Of a stretch of DNA of 64,000 nucleotides, positions 1-8,600 are shown in pieces. Under the pieces are notes generated by a model, which was given only the letters and a program-made list of their open reading frames with translations, was not told where the DNA came from and did not search any database. The translations under genes and the position numbers were made by a program. Source of the DNA: Thermodesulfomicrobium sp. WS (GTDB lineage Bacteria > Desulfobacterota > Desulfovibrionia > Desulfovibrionales > Desulfomicrobiaceae); the NCBI RefSeq assembly GCF_027925145.1, contig NZ_AP027130.1, positions 62,001 to 126,000 of the forward strand. The letters run 5' to 3'. Each line of letters begins with the position of its first letter. Position 1 is the first letter of the stretch.

Positions 1-270
1 CAAACGATTCTTGTCCGCCAAAAGCATGCAGAAGTTGCGCACCATGGGACTGGCAGCGATCTTGTCCAAAAGGGACGCAACCACCCCCCGCTTTTCATCC
101 AAGGAAAAAATAGGATTCCGGAAGATCCGCAAAATCTCGGGCGCCGCTTTCAGGACCTCAGCCAAGGCAGCCAACTCGGCCCCATATTTGGCCACCGCAC
201 CCTCGCCCTCGGACGAAGCCACGGCGAACAGGGCCTTGGCATAGCGTTTCGCAACGATGTTCCCTGTCAA
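1..270 (-). CDS. atpH: ATP synthase F1 delta subunit, N-terminal part (cut by window edge)
   Basis: The first 90 codons of the delta subunit (OSCP homologue), which joins the F1 head to the peripheral b/b' stalk. The start reads TGNIVAKRYAKALFAVASSE, the typical amino-terminal motif of AtpH, and the rest of the visible part is the helical N-terminal domain. The likely start is a TTG at 270 that overlaps the atpF stop codon in a TTGA arrangement, so translation is probably coupled to atpF. The gene runs off the left edge, and the remaining F1 genes should follow outside. Family assignment is secure; the TTG start is inferred from the overlap. Confidence 0.9.
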   Translation of the reverse strand, partial: MTGNIVAKRYAKALFAVASSEGEGAVAKYGAELAALAEVLKAAPEILRIFRNPIFSLDEKRGVVASLLDKIAASPMVRNFCMLLADKNRL

Positions 271-836
271 TTGAGCACCACCCTTTTGAGATATTCGTTG
301 ACCAAATCCTCATGCTCTTTCTTCTTGAGCTGCTTCTTCACCAGATCCTCGGCAGCCAGGGCGATCTCCTCCGCGATGCGTTCCCGCACGGCATCCACCG
401 CCAGCTTGAGTTCCTGAGAAGCCGCAGCCTCGGCCTGAGCCAAAATCTGCGCGGCCTGCTTCTCGGCCTTCTCCACGATGGCCGCCTTGAGCGCCTCACC
501 TTGCTCGCGCGCATCCGCCAAAATCTTGGCCTTTTCCGCCTCGATATTGGCAATGCTCGCCTCCACTTCCAAGAGCCGGCGCTCCGCATCGGCCTTGCGT
601 TCGTCGAGGTCATTGAGATCTGCTTCAATTTGCTTGGTGCGGCCGGAGAAAAAGTCCGCCACCCGTTTGCCGGCGAACTTATACACCAAAAAGGCCACAA
701 TACCGAAATTGATGCAGCGATACACCAAGTCGAGCCACTTATTGTGGCCGCCTGCCTCGCCGCCGCTCGCGAAGGCCGCTGCGGCAAAAAACACCGCCGC
801 AAGGGCCACCACCCCGACAGTCTTCAATCGTTTCAA
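267..836 (-). CDS. atpF: ATP synthase F0 subunit b
   Basis: A 189-residue b subunit of the peripheral stalk. Residues 1-24 are a hydrophobic, signal-like stretch, followed near residues 33-55 by the membrane helix (LVYRCINFGIVAFLVYKF). The rest is a long charged, alanine-rich coiled coil (about 65-180), as expected for the dimeric stalk. The length is above the usual ~160 residues because of the extra N-terminal hydrophobic segment. The start is a TTG at 836, preceded by AAGGAGG. The gene lies 47 bases downstream of the b' gene and overlaps atpH. Having separate b and b' genes is common in deltaproteobacteria, cyanobacteria and alphaproteobacteria. Confidence 0.92.
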   Translation of the reverse strand: MKRLKTVGVVALAAVFFAAAAFASGGEAGGHNKWLDLVYRCINFGIVAFLVYKFAGKRVADFFSGRTKQIEADLNDLDERKADAERRLLEVEASIANIEAEKAKILADAREQGEALKAAIVEKAEKQAAQILAQAEAAASQELKLAVDAVRERIAEEIALAAEDLVKKQLKKKEHEDLVNEYLKRVVLN

Positions 837-883
837 TCTTCAGCCCTCCTTAACTCCACCAAAGTTACGACAAAAATGCCGAA

Positions 884-1306
884 CTACCCCCGGGCCAAGA
901 CCTTGGCCGCCACCTGCTTGGCAAAAGCGGCCACCTGACCTTGCAGCGCCGCGAGAGCAGCATTTTTTTGGGCCTCGATTTCCTGCCGGGCCGCAGCCAA
1001 CTTGGCCGCCGCCTTCTCGGAGGCCGCCGCCAGCGTGTTCGCCTCCACGGCGATCCCCTCTTCTTTGAGGGCCGCGCGCACCGCCTGGGCCTCACTGCGG
1101 GCATCGGCCAAAGCCTGCCGATACCCAGCCATCTTGGCCTCGGCCTGCGCGGTGAAGTCCTCCACGGCCCTCAGCCGCTCTGCCATAACCTCCGCTCGTT
1201 TCTTGAGAATCCCCCGAATGGGGCGAAACAGAAGGAGATTCAGCACGGTCAAGATGATCAGGAAATTCACCAACTGCACAAAAAATGTGGAATCGAGATC
1301 AATCAT
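884..1306 (-). CDS. atpF': ATP synthase F0 subunit b'
   Basis: A 140-residue b' stalk subunit that pairs with AtpF in the peripheral stalk of F0F1. One N-terminal membrane helix (residues about 8-27, VQLVNFLIILTVLNLLLFRP) is followed by an alanine/glutamate-rich coiled coil to the end. The short, helix-first form distinguishes it from the neighbouring, longer b subunit. It is the first visible gene of the atp operon, with GGGGGC just before its ATG and a promoter about 50 bases upstream. Function is by family; the b versus b' label rests on gene order and length. Confidence 0.88.
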   Translation of the reverse strand: MIDLDSTFFVQLVNFLIILTVLNLLLFRPIRGILKKRAEVMAERLRAVEDFTAQAEAKMAGYRQALADARSEAQAVRAALKEEGIAVEANTLAAASEKAAAKLAAARQEIEAQKNAALAALQGQVAAFAKQVAAKVLARG

Positions 1307-1353
1307 GCCGCCCCCTTGTACGAGTATGTGAATTTTTGTTCAAAGTGGGGTTG

Positions 1354-1382
1354 GCCCTAGCCGATTCCCCCGGTGGTGTCAA
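1354..1382 (-). promoter_or_regulatory. Sigma-70-type promoter of the atp operon
   Basis: Read on the minus strand, a perfect TTGACA (1382-1377) is followed by a 17-base spacer and TAGGGC (1359-1354). The -10 matches only in the first TA. Transcription would begin near 1347, about 40 bases before the atpF' ATG. It lies in the 169-base gap between rodA and atpF', which argues that the atp genes are transcribed separately from the rod-shape cluster upstream. Confidence 0.55.
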
Positions 1383-1475
1383 AGGCTTTTTGTCGAAAAC
1401 ACCAGGCTTCGAACCATCCCATGCCCCGCAGCCCCCGGAGGAACCACGAGCAATCGTCCTGTTTTTCACGTAACA

Positions 1476-2582
1476 TCAACGTTTGAACATGAAGCGGCGC
1501 ATGGCCACGTTCACCACCAGCGCTACCATGCAAAAGTTCACCAAGAGGGAACTGCCGCCATAGCTCAAAAACGGCAGCGGGATCCCCACCACCGGCATGA
1601 TGCCCAGAACCATCCCCATGTTGATGAGGATCTGCCAGAAGAAATAGAAAAACACCCCCGCAGCCAGGCAGCGGCCAAAATCATCCTTGGCCTCCACGGT
1701 GACCAAATAGATCTGGTACAGAAAGCAGCAAAACACAGAAAGCACAAAGATGCTTCCCACGAAGCCCCATTCTTCGCCCAAGACAGCGAATGCAAAATCC
1801 GTATGTTTTTCCGGCAAAAAACGTAATTGACTCTGGGTGCCCCGCAAAAAACCCTTGCCCCAAAATCCCCCTGATCCAATGGCGATTTGCGACTGGATGA
1901 TATGATATCCAGCGCCGCGGGGATCTGCAGTCGGGTCCAAAAAGACAAGAATGCGTTGTTTCTGGTATTCCTTGAGAAAAAACCATCCAAAGGGAGCGAG
2001 GACAGGAATGCCTACGGCAAGGGTTTTGAAAACCGCAGGCCGTACCCCCTTGAACACAATCATGCCACCCACGATGAGCAAGATGTTGAGAGCCGATCCC
2101 AAGTCGGGTTGTTTGGCGATCAGCGCCGCCGGCACCAGGGCCACGGCAACGACCTTGGCCAGTTCCCGCCACCCCAAACTCCCCCCCATGCGGGACAAAA
2201 TCTTGGCCACCACAATAATGATCGCGACTTTCACCAACTCCGTCGGCTGGAGATGGAGGGGGCCCAAGTCGAGCCAGCGCTGCGCCCCATACACGGTCTT
2301 GCCCAAAAACCGGACGCCCAAGAGCAGCAGGACGCCCAACCCATATGCCGGCCAGGCCAACGCCTTGAGGTGCCGGTAATGGACCACGACGCCAGCCACA
2401 AACACCCCCGCACCCAGCGCCCCCCACACGAGTTGCTTGCGAAAATACGACTCCACGCCCAGACCGTCTTCGAGCCGCAAGGAACTCGCCGAATACAGGT
2501 TGACCGCGCCGATCCCAAAAAGCAGCGCCAGCGCCACAAGCAATCCCCAGGGCACGTGGCTGAAAAGACGACGATCCATCAT
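1476..2582 (-). CDS. rodA: Rod-shape-determining glycosyltransferase RodA
   Basis: A 368-residue SEDS-family integral membrane protein that polymerises lipid II glycan strands during lateral wall growth, working with PBP2. About ten hydrophobic segments are visible. Conserved SEDS features include LYSASSLRLED near the N-terminus, KQPDLGSALNILLIV in the middle and GIPLPFLSYGGSSLLVNF near the C-terminus. The start ATG ATG (2582) overlaps the mrdA stop codon, so the pair is probably translationally coupled; a longer upstream extension in this frame would lie inside mrdA and is not convincing. It is the last gene of the mre/mrd cluster. Confidence 0.95.
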   Translation of the reverse strand: MMDRRLFSHVPWGLLVALALLFGIGAVNLYSASSLRLEDGLGVESYFRKQLVWGALGAGVFVAGVVVHYRHLKALAWPAYGLGVLLLLGVRFLGKTVYGAQRWLDLGPLHLQPTELVKVAIIIVVAKILSRMGGSLGWRELAKVVAVALVPAALIAKQPDLGSALNILLIVGGMIVFKGVRPAVFKTLAVGIPVLAPFGWFFLKEYQKQRILVFLDPTADPRGAGYHIIQSQIAIGSGGFWGKGFLRGTQSQLRFLPEKHTDFAFAVLGEEWGFVGSIFVLSVFCCFLYQIYLVTVEAKDDFGRCLAAGVFFYFFWQILINMGMVLGIMPVVGIPLPFLSYGGSSLLVNFCMVALVVNVAMRRFMFKR

Positions 2583-4372
2583 GGCGCTTCTCCCAAACCA
2601 AAAAGGGCATCCAGCATGGCACCCACCACCGGCCCGGCCTCGGAGCCGCCGTGGCCCCCGTGCTCCACAAAAGCCACCAACGCGTAGCGCCGCCCATCTT
2701 TTTCGGCAAAAGCGGCAAGCCACGCATGATCTCGATACTTATAGGGAATCTCTTGGGTTTCCTTCTTTTCGTAACGCTCCATGAGCTTGACCACCTGGGC
2801 CGTACCGGTCTTGGCCCCCACCCGAATGCCGGGCCGGGCCACCACCCGGGCAGTACCACCCTCTTCCTGCACCACAGCGACCATGGCGTCGGTGATCAGA
2901 CGGCGCGTGGCATCACTCATGGGCAGACGCCCTTGCTCCTCCGGCATGTCCGAGGCCAGAAGGAGCGGCCGCAGCACGCGGCCCCCGTTGACCAAGGCCG
3001 CCACCAGCCGAGCGATCTGCACAGGAGTGGTGACCACGTATCCCTGACCGATGGACATGTTGATGGTATCGCCTCCCACCCACTTGCGGCCGAAGCGCTC
3101 CTGTTTCCATGCGGGCGAGGGGACCAGGCCGCTGCGCTCATGCGGAAGGTCCACTCCCGTCACCTCCCCAAGGCCGCAGCGCCGGGCAAAATCGCTTATG
3201 GCGTCCGCCCCCAGCCGCTCACCCAGGGCATAGTAGTAGACATCACAGGACTCCCGGATGGACTTGCGCAAATCCACTTTGCCATGGCCGCCGCGGCGCC
3301 AGCAGCGGTATTCACGGTTGCCCACGCTATATTTGCCATTACAATAGACCGTGGTGGACGGAGTAATCGCGCCGGTGCTCAACCCCGCACCCGCCATGAC
3401 GAGCTTGAAGACCGATCCCGGCGGGTAGGCACTCTGGATCGGCCGGTTCTGCATGGGGTGCAGCGGGTCGTCGATGAGGGCGTTCCACCTCTCTTGAGAA
3501 ATGCCGGTCACAAACTCATTGGGGTCGTAGCTCGGCGAGCTCACCATCGCGAGCACATGGCCTGTATCGGCATCGAGCACCACCACGGCGCCTGCCTTGC
3601 CCGCCAGGGCCCGCACCCCTGCCCGCTGCAGCGGCAGTTGCAGCGCCAGGTGTAAGTCTTCTCCCGCAACCGGATCATACAAACGGTGGGAGCCCAGTTC
3701 CCGCCCCGTGGCGTCCACCTCAAACTCCTCAAGCCCCTTGCGTCCCCGCAAACGCCGCTCCAAGGCCAGCTCCACCCCCAGCTTCCCCACGTTGTCGCCC
3801 AAAAGCAGTTCCGGATCCTGGGCGAGCTCTTTGTCGTTGGCACGCGCCACGTATCCGAGCACATGGGCAAGCAAGGAGCCTGTGGGGTAAAACCGCTTGG
3901 GCCGCACCACCACGCTCACTCCCGGCCAATGGTGACGCTCACTCTCGATCCGCGCCACCACTTCAAAGGGGATATTGGGAACGACCACCTGTTCTTCAAA
4001 ACTTTTGGTGCGCCGTTTGCCTTGTTCGAAACTCTTTTGCAGCCACTGCCGATCCTCGCCGGTCCACCAAGCGATCTGATCGAGGGTGGCATTGATGTCG
4101 GGGCACTCCTCCCGCACCACGGCAACGGCATAGGCCGGCACGTTTTCCGCCACCAACGTCCCCAGGGCATCGCGAATCACCCCACGTGGGGCATAGAGCA
4201 CCCGTTGGCGGATGCGATTTTCCTGGGCCTTATCGTGGTAGACATCGCCCTTGACCACCTGCAAGTACCACAGCCGCACCCCAAGCGTTGCGAAAAGGAG
4301 CACACACAACACGACCAGGACATTGGGGCCTGCCCAAAGCGGAAAATCTTGGGAAGGTTTAAACCGCTCCAT
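2579..4372 (-). CDS. mrdA: Penicillin-binding protein 2 (peptidoglycan transpeptidase)
   Basis: A 597-residue class B PBP that cross-links the new wall laid down by RodA in the elongasome. Residues about 14-33 form the single membrane anchor. The N-terminal pedestal domain occupies roughly 55-230. The transpeptidase domain carries the SxxK motif in YPPGSVFK, an S-x-D version of the second motif (SCDVYYY) and KTGTAQ as the third. The start at 4372 (MERFKPSQ) gives the normal length; it overlaps the end of mreD by 14 bases. Order mreB-mreC-mreD-mrdA-rodA is the classical rod-shape cluster. Confidence 0.95.
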   Translation of the reverse strand: MERFKPSQDFPLWAGPNVLVVLCVLLFATLGVRLWYLQVVKGDVYHDKAQENRIRQRVLYAPRGVIRDALGTLVAENVPAYAVAVVREECPDINATLDQIAWWTGEDRQWLQKSFEQGKRRTKSFEEQVVVPNIPFEVVARIESERHHWPGVSVVVRPKRFYPTGSLLAHVLGYVARANDKELAQDPELLLGDNVGKLGVELALERRLRGRKGLEEFEVDATGRELGSHRLYDPVAGEDLHLALQLPLQRAGVRALAGKAGAVVVLDADTGHVLAMVSSPSYDPNEFVTGISQERWNALIDDPLHPMQNRPIQSAYPPGSVFKLVMAGAGLSTGAITPSTTVYCNGKYSVGNREYRCWRRGGHGKVDLRKSIRESCDVYYYALGERLGADAISDFARRCGLGEVTGVDLPHERSGLVPSPAWKQERFGRKWVGGDTINMSIGQGYVVTTPVQIARLVAALVNGGRVLRPLLLASDMPEEQGRLPMSDATRRLITDAMVAVVQEEGGTARVVARPGIRVGAKTGTAQVVKLMERYEKKETQEIPYKYRDHAWLAAFAEKDGRRYALVAFVEHGGHGGSEAGPVVGAMLDALFGLGEAP

Positions 4373-4835
4373 GCCGCTCCCGCCGGCGCAGCAGTACATC
4401 CAGCGCCCACCAGATGAGAAAAAAAACGCCCCATTGCAGGGCGATGTGCGGCCAAGAAGGAAAGGGAAGCTGCATATCATGCAAGGCCGCGACCATTGCA
4501 TAGGCGCCCGGCGTCCATACCGCCAAAAAGGCGGCATACCCCGCCATAAAAAGGATGTTGTGGGGATCCAGGTGCCGGGCAGCCAGAAGAAAGCTTCCCC
4601 ACAAGCCTGCCATGGCCAAGGTTGCCCCCAAAGAAAAAGACGAAAGCCCCTCCTGCACAACCACCACCACGAGGGACGCGGCCAGGGCAGGGGCCCGGCG
4701 CGAGCGCGCAAGCCACGGAAGCACCATGGCGGAGAGGAGGTCGAACCCTCCAAGAAATTCCTGGCCCCACAGCGCAAGGCTTGCGCCCACAAGCCACCAC
4801 AGCGGCGTTGGAAGTTGGGGGATGCGGAGCTTCAT
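4359..4835 (-). CDS. mreD: MreD-like rod-shape membrane protein
   Basis: A 158-residue hydrophobic protein with about five predicted membrane segments, located exactly where mreD belongs, between mreC and mrdA. Family members connect the MreB cytoskeleton with the periplasmic wall machinery. Sequence similarity in MreD is low, so the assignment rests mainly on size, hydrophobicity (for example PALAASLVVVVVQEGLSSF) and gene order. The start ATG overlaps the mreC stop (ATGA), and the end runs 14 bases into mrdA. Confidence 0.8.
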   Translation of the reverse strand: MKLRIPQLPTPLWWLVGASLALWGQEFLGGFDLLSAMVLPWLARSRRAPALAASLVVVVVQEGLSSFSLGATLAMAGLWGSFLLAARHLDPHNILFMAGYAAFLAVWTPGAYAMVAALHDMQLPFPSWPHIALQWGVFFLIWWALDVLLRRRERHGAV

Positions 4836-5674
4836 GGCCGCGTCTCATTGGCAGAAGGGGGCTCAGGCCGCCGCAGCACCACGACCTCCTCCAGCGCGGC
4901 CATGTCCACCACCGGCTGGGCCGTGACCTTCTGGAACAAGGCATCTGCGCTCGGGGCGACAGCGGTCACCCGAGCCACGGGGATGCCGCGGGGAAACCTC
5001 CCGTCCATGCCTGAAGTGACCAGGATCTCTCCCTCGCGCACCTGCTGCCCCAACGGCACGTAACGCACCTCCACGGGGGCATCCGGCCCTTGGCCACACA
5101 CCACCCCAGGGATTCGGCCATCCTGGGACACCACCGGCACCCGGCTCGTGGGAGCGGTGATCAGGGTCACCACGGAAAACGACTGCCCCGATCGAGCCAC
5201 CCGCCCCACAAGGCCTGCAGCGGCGCACACCGGCGCATCACCCCGCACGCCGGAAGAAAGCCCCACGTCCACCACCAGCGCATCCAGGGCCATGCCTGGT
5301 CCGGGACGATGGGCCACCACCCGCGCCCCTTGGCGATCCCAGCCCTGAGGCTCCGGCAAATCCAGGAGATTTGCCAGGCGCCGCGCTTCTGCCGCCTGCT
5401 CACGCAAGCGCACCACCTCTTCCCGCAAGGCATGGACCTGCGCGCGGAGATCCTCGTTTTCCTGACGCACGCCCACCAGATAGATGTAGCGCTCCCAGAT
5501 ATCCCGCACCCCCCGCTCCACGGCCCGGCCAGGCCGGAACACCCACCCGGCCGCGTCCAGCCCCAAGACTGCGGTCAGCCGGTCCACGACCCCGGTCCTG
5601 GCGTTCCAGGTGTAGAGGCCAAAATATGCCACCAAAGGCAGGAGCACCGCCAGGATGATCAAACGCGGACGCAC
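4832..5674 (-). CDS. mreC: Rod-shape-determining protein MreC
   Basis: A 280-residue bitopic periplasmic scaffold protein of the elongasome. Residues 5-23 form the membrane anchor, residues about 70-105 a coiled coil (NEDLRAQVHALREEVVRLRE), and the remainder the beta-barrel domain, with GLVGRVARSGQSFSVVTLI as a typical conserved segment. It follows mreB after a one-base gap, so the two are surely co-transcribed. The length is normal for the family. Confidence 0.93.
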   Translation of the reverse strand: MRPRLIILAVLLPLVAYFGLYTWNARTGVVDRLTAVLGLDAAGWVFRPGRAVERGVRDIWERYIYLVGVRQENEDLRAQVHALREEVVRLREQAAEARRLANLLDLPEPQGWDRQGARVVAHRPGPGMALDALVVDVGLSSGVRGDAPVCAAAGLVGRVARSGQSFSVVTLITAPTSRVPVVSQDGRIPGVVCGQGPDAPVEVRYVPLGQQVREGEILVTSGMDGRFPRGIPVARVTAVAPSADALFQKVTAQPVVDMAALEEVVVLRRPEPPSANETRP

Positions 5675-5675
5675 G

Positions 5676-6843
<1,168 letters not shown>

Positions 6844-6848
6844 AACGT

Positions 6849-7778
6849 ATGCATGAGCCTTACCGTCGTCTCGCACCCTGGCTGCGCCAACGCTTCGGCA
6901 CCGCGGTCCGCGTCATCCCCTTGGACAGTGGCGGCAGCTGCCCCAACCGCGACGGCACCTTGGGCCGCGGAGGGTGCGTATTCTGCAATCCTCACGGATC
7001 AGGCACCGGGCTCGCTGCACGCGGAGTCGGGCTGCGGGAACAATACCTGCGCACGTACGAGCACCTGACCCGCCGTCACTCCCAGGCCCGTGCCATCGCC
7101 TATCTGCAGTCCTACAGCGCCACCCACAAACCGGCCCGGCACCTGGCGGCGCAACTGGCGGAACTCCGCGGCCTCCCCGGCCTTGTGGGCATCACCGTAG
7201 GGACGCGGCCCGACACCTTGGACGCCGACAAATGGGCAGTGCTGCGCGCTGCCCCAGAGCCCGTCCTCTGGCTGGAAATGGGGCTCCAATCGGCCCACGA
7301 CGCCACCTTGCGCCGCATCCACCGCGGCCACGACGCTGCGGCCTTCGCCCGCGCCTGCGACGCGGCCCAGGCCCACGGCTTTGGTGTCTGCGCCCACATC
7401 ATGGCCGGGCTCCCTGGAGAAACCCTACAGCATTGGCGAAAAACCCTGGCCTTTCTCAATGATCTTCCGGTCACCGGGGTAAAATTCCACAATCTTTTGG
7501 TTGTGCGCGGCTCCATCCTGGAAGGGCTGTGGCGGCGCGGCAGCATAGCGCTCCTGTCCCGCGCCGAGACCATCCACTGGATCGTGGAGGGCATTGCATT
7601 CCTGCGAGCGGACATCATCCTGCACCGCCTCACCGCAGATCCGGCCCCCGGAGAACTCATCGCCCCAGGATTCGCCGCAGACAAACGCGGACTGCATGCA
7701 GCCATCCACCTCGCCCTCCGCGAGCAGCGCATCCATCAAGGCTGCCGGCTGCCCGCCAATACCCAGGAGCTCCCATGA
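6849..7778 (+). CDS. Radical SAM protein, TIGR01212 (YhcC-like) family
   Basis: A 309-residue radical SAM enzyme of unsettled function. The cluster-binding region CPNRDGTLGRGGCVFCN (about residues 31-47) has the widely spaced first cysteine typical of TIGR01212 rather than the compact CxxxCxxC. Other family segments are SYSATHKPA, GITVGTRPDTLD and LEMGLQSAHDATLRRIHRGH. The start MHEPYRRL at 6849 matches the usual N-terminus (RRLAPWLRQRFG); it has no visible ribosome-binding site and sits at the predicted transcription start. It overlaps the next gene by four bases. Exact substrate unknown. Confidence 0.88.
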   Translation: MHEPYRRLAPWLRQRFGTAVRVIPLDSGGSCPNRDGTLGRGGCVFCNPHGSGTGLAARGVGLREQYLRTYEHLTRRHSQARAIAYLQSYSATHKPARHLAAQLAELRGLPGLVGITVGTRPDTLDADKWAVLRAAPEPVLWLEMGLQSAHDATLRRIHRGHDAAAFARACDAAQAHGFGVCAHIMAGLPGETLQHWRKTLAFLNDLPVTGVKFHNLLVVRGSILEGLWRRGSIALLSRAETIHWIVEGIAFLRADIILHRLTADPAPGELIAPGFAADKRGLHAAIHLALREQRIHQGCRLPANTQELP

Positions 7779-8227
7779 CCGTCACCGAGACCTTCTCCCA
7801 TCCCCAATTTTCCGCCCGCTTCCATTGGCAAGACGGTCTGCTTGCCTGCATCGAGCTCAGCCCCCCGGCGCCAGCCACGCCGGCGATCTCCCCTTGGGGG
7901 GCGGAACTTGCACGCGTGATCCGCTCCTTGGGCCCAGCCCCCTTTGCCTGGCCGAAACTCCCTTTGGCGCGGCACCGCGTCTCCGCCTTCGCCTGGGAGG
8001 TGCTCCGCTCCCTGGCGCGCACCGTGCCGCCCGGCACGACCACCACCTACGGCGAGCTGGCGCAGCACCTCGGGACCAGTCCGCGCGCCATCGGTCAGGT
8101 CATGGCCCGCAACCCGTGGCCGCTCCTTTTTCCATGCCACCGAGTGCTCGCGCGCAAAGGACTGGGCGGATACGGTCCAGGACTCGCCCTCAAGGCCGTG
8201 CTCCTGCGCCTCGAAGAAGCGATCTAG
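7775..8227 (+). CDS. ogt: Methylated-DNA-[protein]-cysteine S-methyltransferase
   Basis: A 150-residue suicide DNA-repair protein that removes alkyl groups from O6-alkylguanine. The active-site motif is FPCHRVLARKG, preceded by the helix-turn-helix region TTYGELAQHLGTSPRAIGQVMARNP. The length (~150) indicates an Ogt-type or stand-alone MGMT without the Ada regulatory domain. The start overlaps the radical SAM stop codon (ATGA) with AGGAGC just upstream, so the two form an operon. The 3' end overlaps the convergent PilZ gene by four bases. The symbol is by family; paralogues cannot be excluded. Confidence 0.9.
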   Translation: MTVTETFSHPQFSARFHWQDGLLACIELSPPAPATPAISPWGAELARVIRSLGPAPFAWPKLPLARHRVSAFAWEVLRSLARTVPPGTTTTYGELAQHLGTSPRAIGQVMARNPWPLLFPCHRVLARKGLGGYGPGLALKAVLLRLEEAI

Positions 8228-8583
8228 TCCTCCCCAAAGGCCGGGGTGCGAAGTTCTTCGTCCACCTGGTCGGCATCCTCGGCGTAGAGGCGCACCACAT
8301 TGCGCAGGTGGGCGAAGTCCTTCTCTTCCAGGCGCACAAAGTCCACCGCCACCTCAGTGGTTCCGGCCCGCACCACCCGGCCGACGGCATGGATGCGTAG
8401 GCCTGAAGCCAAGGCCAAAGTCACCGCACACTCAGCTCCGACCTGCAATAGGCCATCCACGGAGCAGGAGAGCCCCTTCAGGCTCACATCGTGGAGCATA
8501 CCCTGCACACGGCGGCCATCCTGCACCACAACTACCGGGATTTCCACATGCACCCGGCTGCGTCGGCGTCGTTCCTGACCCAT
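8224..8583 (-). CDS. PilZ-domain protein
   Basis: A 119-residue single-domain PilZ protein, a probable cyclic-di-GMP receptor. The N-terminus QERRRRSRVHVEIPVVV supplies the RxxxR-type arginine patch, and HDVSLKGLSCSVDG corresponds to the D/NxSxxG motif, so both ligand-binding elements are present. The C-terminus (about 95-119) is acidic. ATG at 8583 is chosen because GGGAGG lies five bases upstream; an in-frame GTG two codons earlier is less likely. It is the last gene of the rng-queH-hemW-DEAD operon. Output partner unknown; a diguanylate cyclase is encoded at 41199. Confidence 0.85.
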   Translation of the reverse strand: MGQERRRRSRVHVEIPVVVVQDGRRVQGMLHDVSLKGLSCSVDGLLQVGAECAVTLALASGLRIHAVGRVVRAGTTEVAVDFVRLEEKDFAHLRNVVRLYAEDADQVDEELRTPAFGED

Positions 8584-8600
8584 GCGCACCTCCCGTGGTG

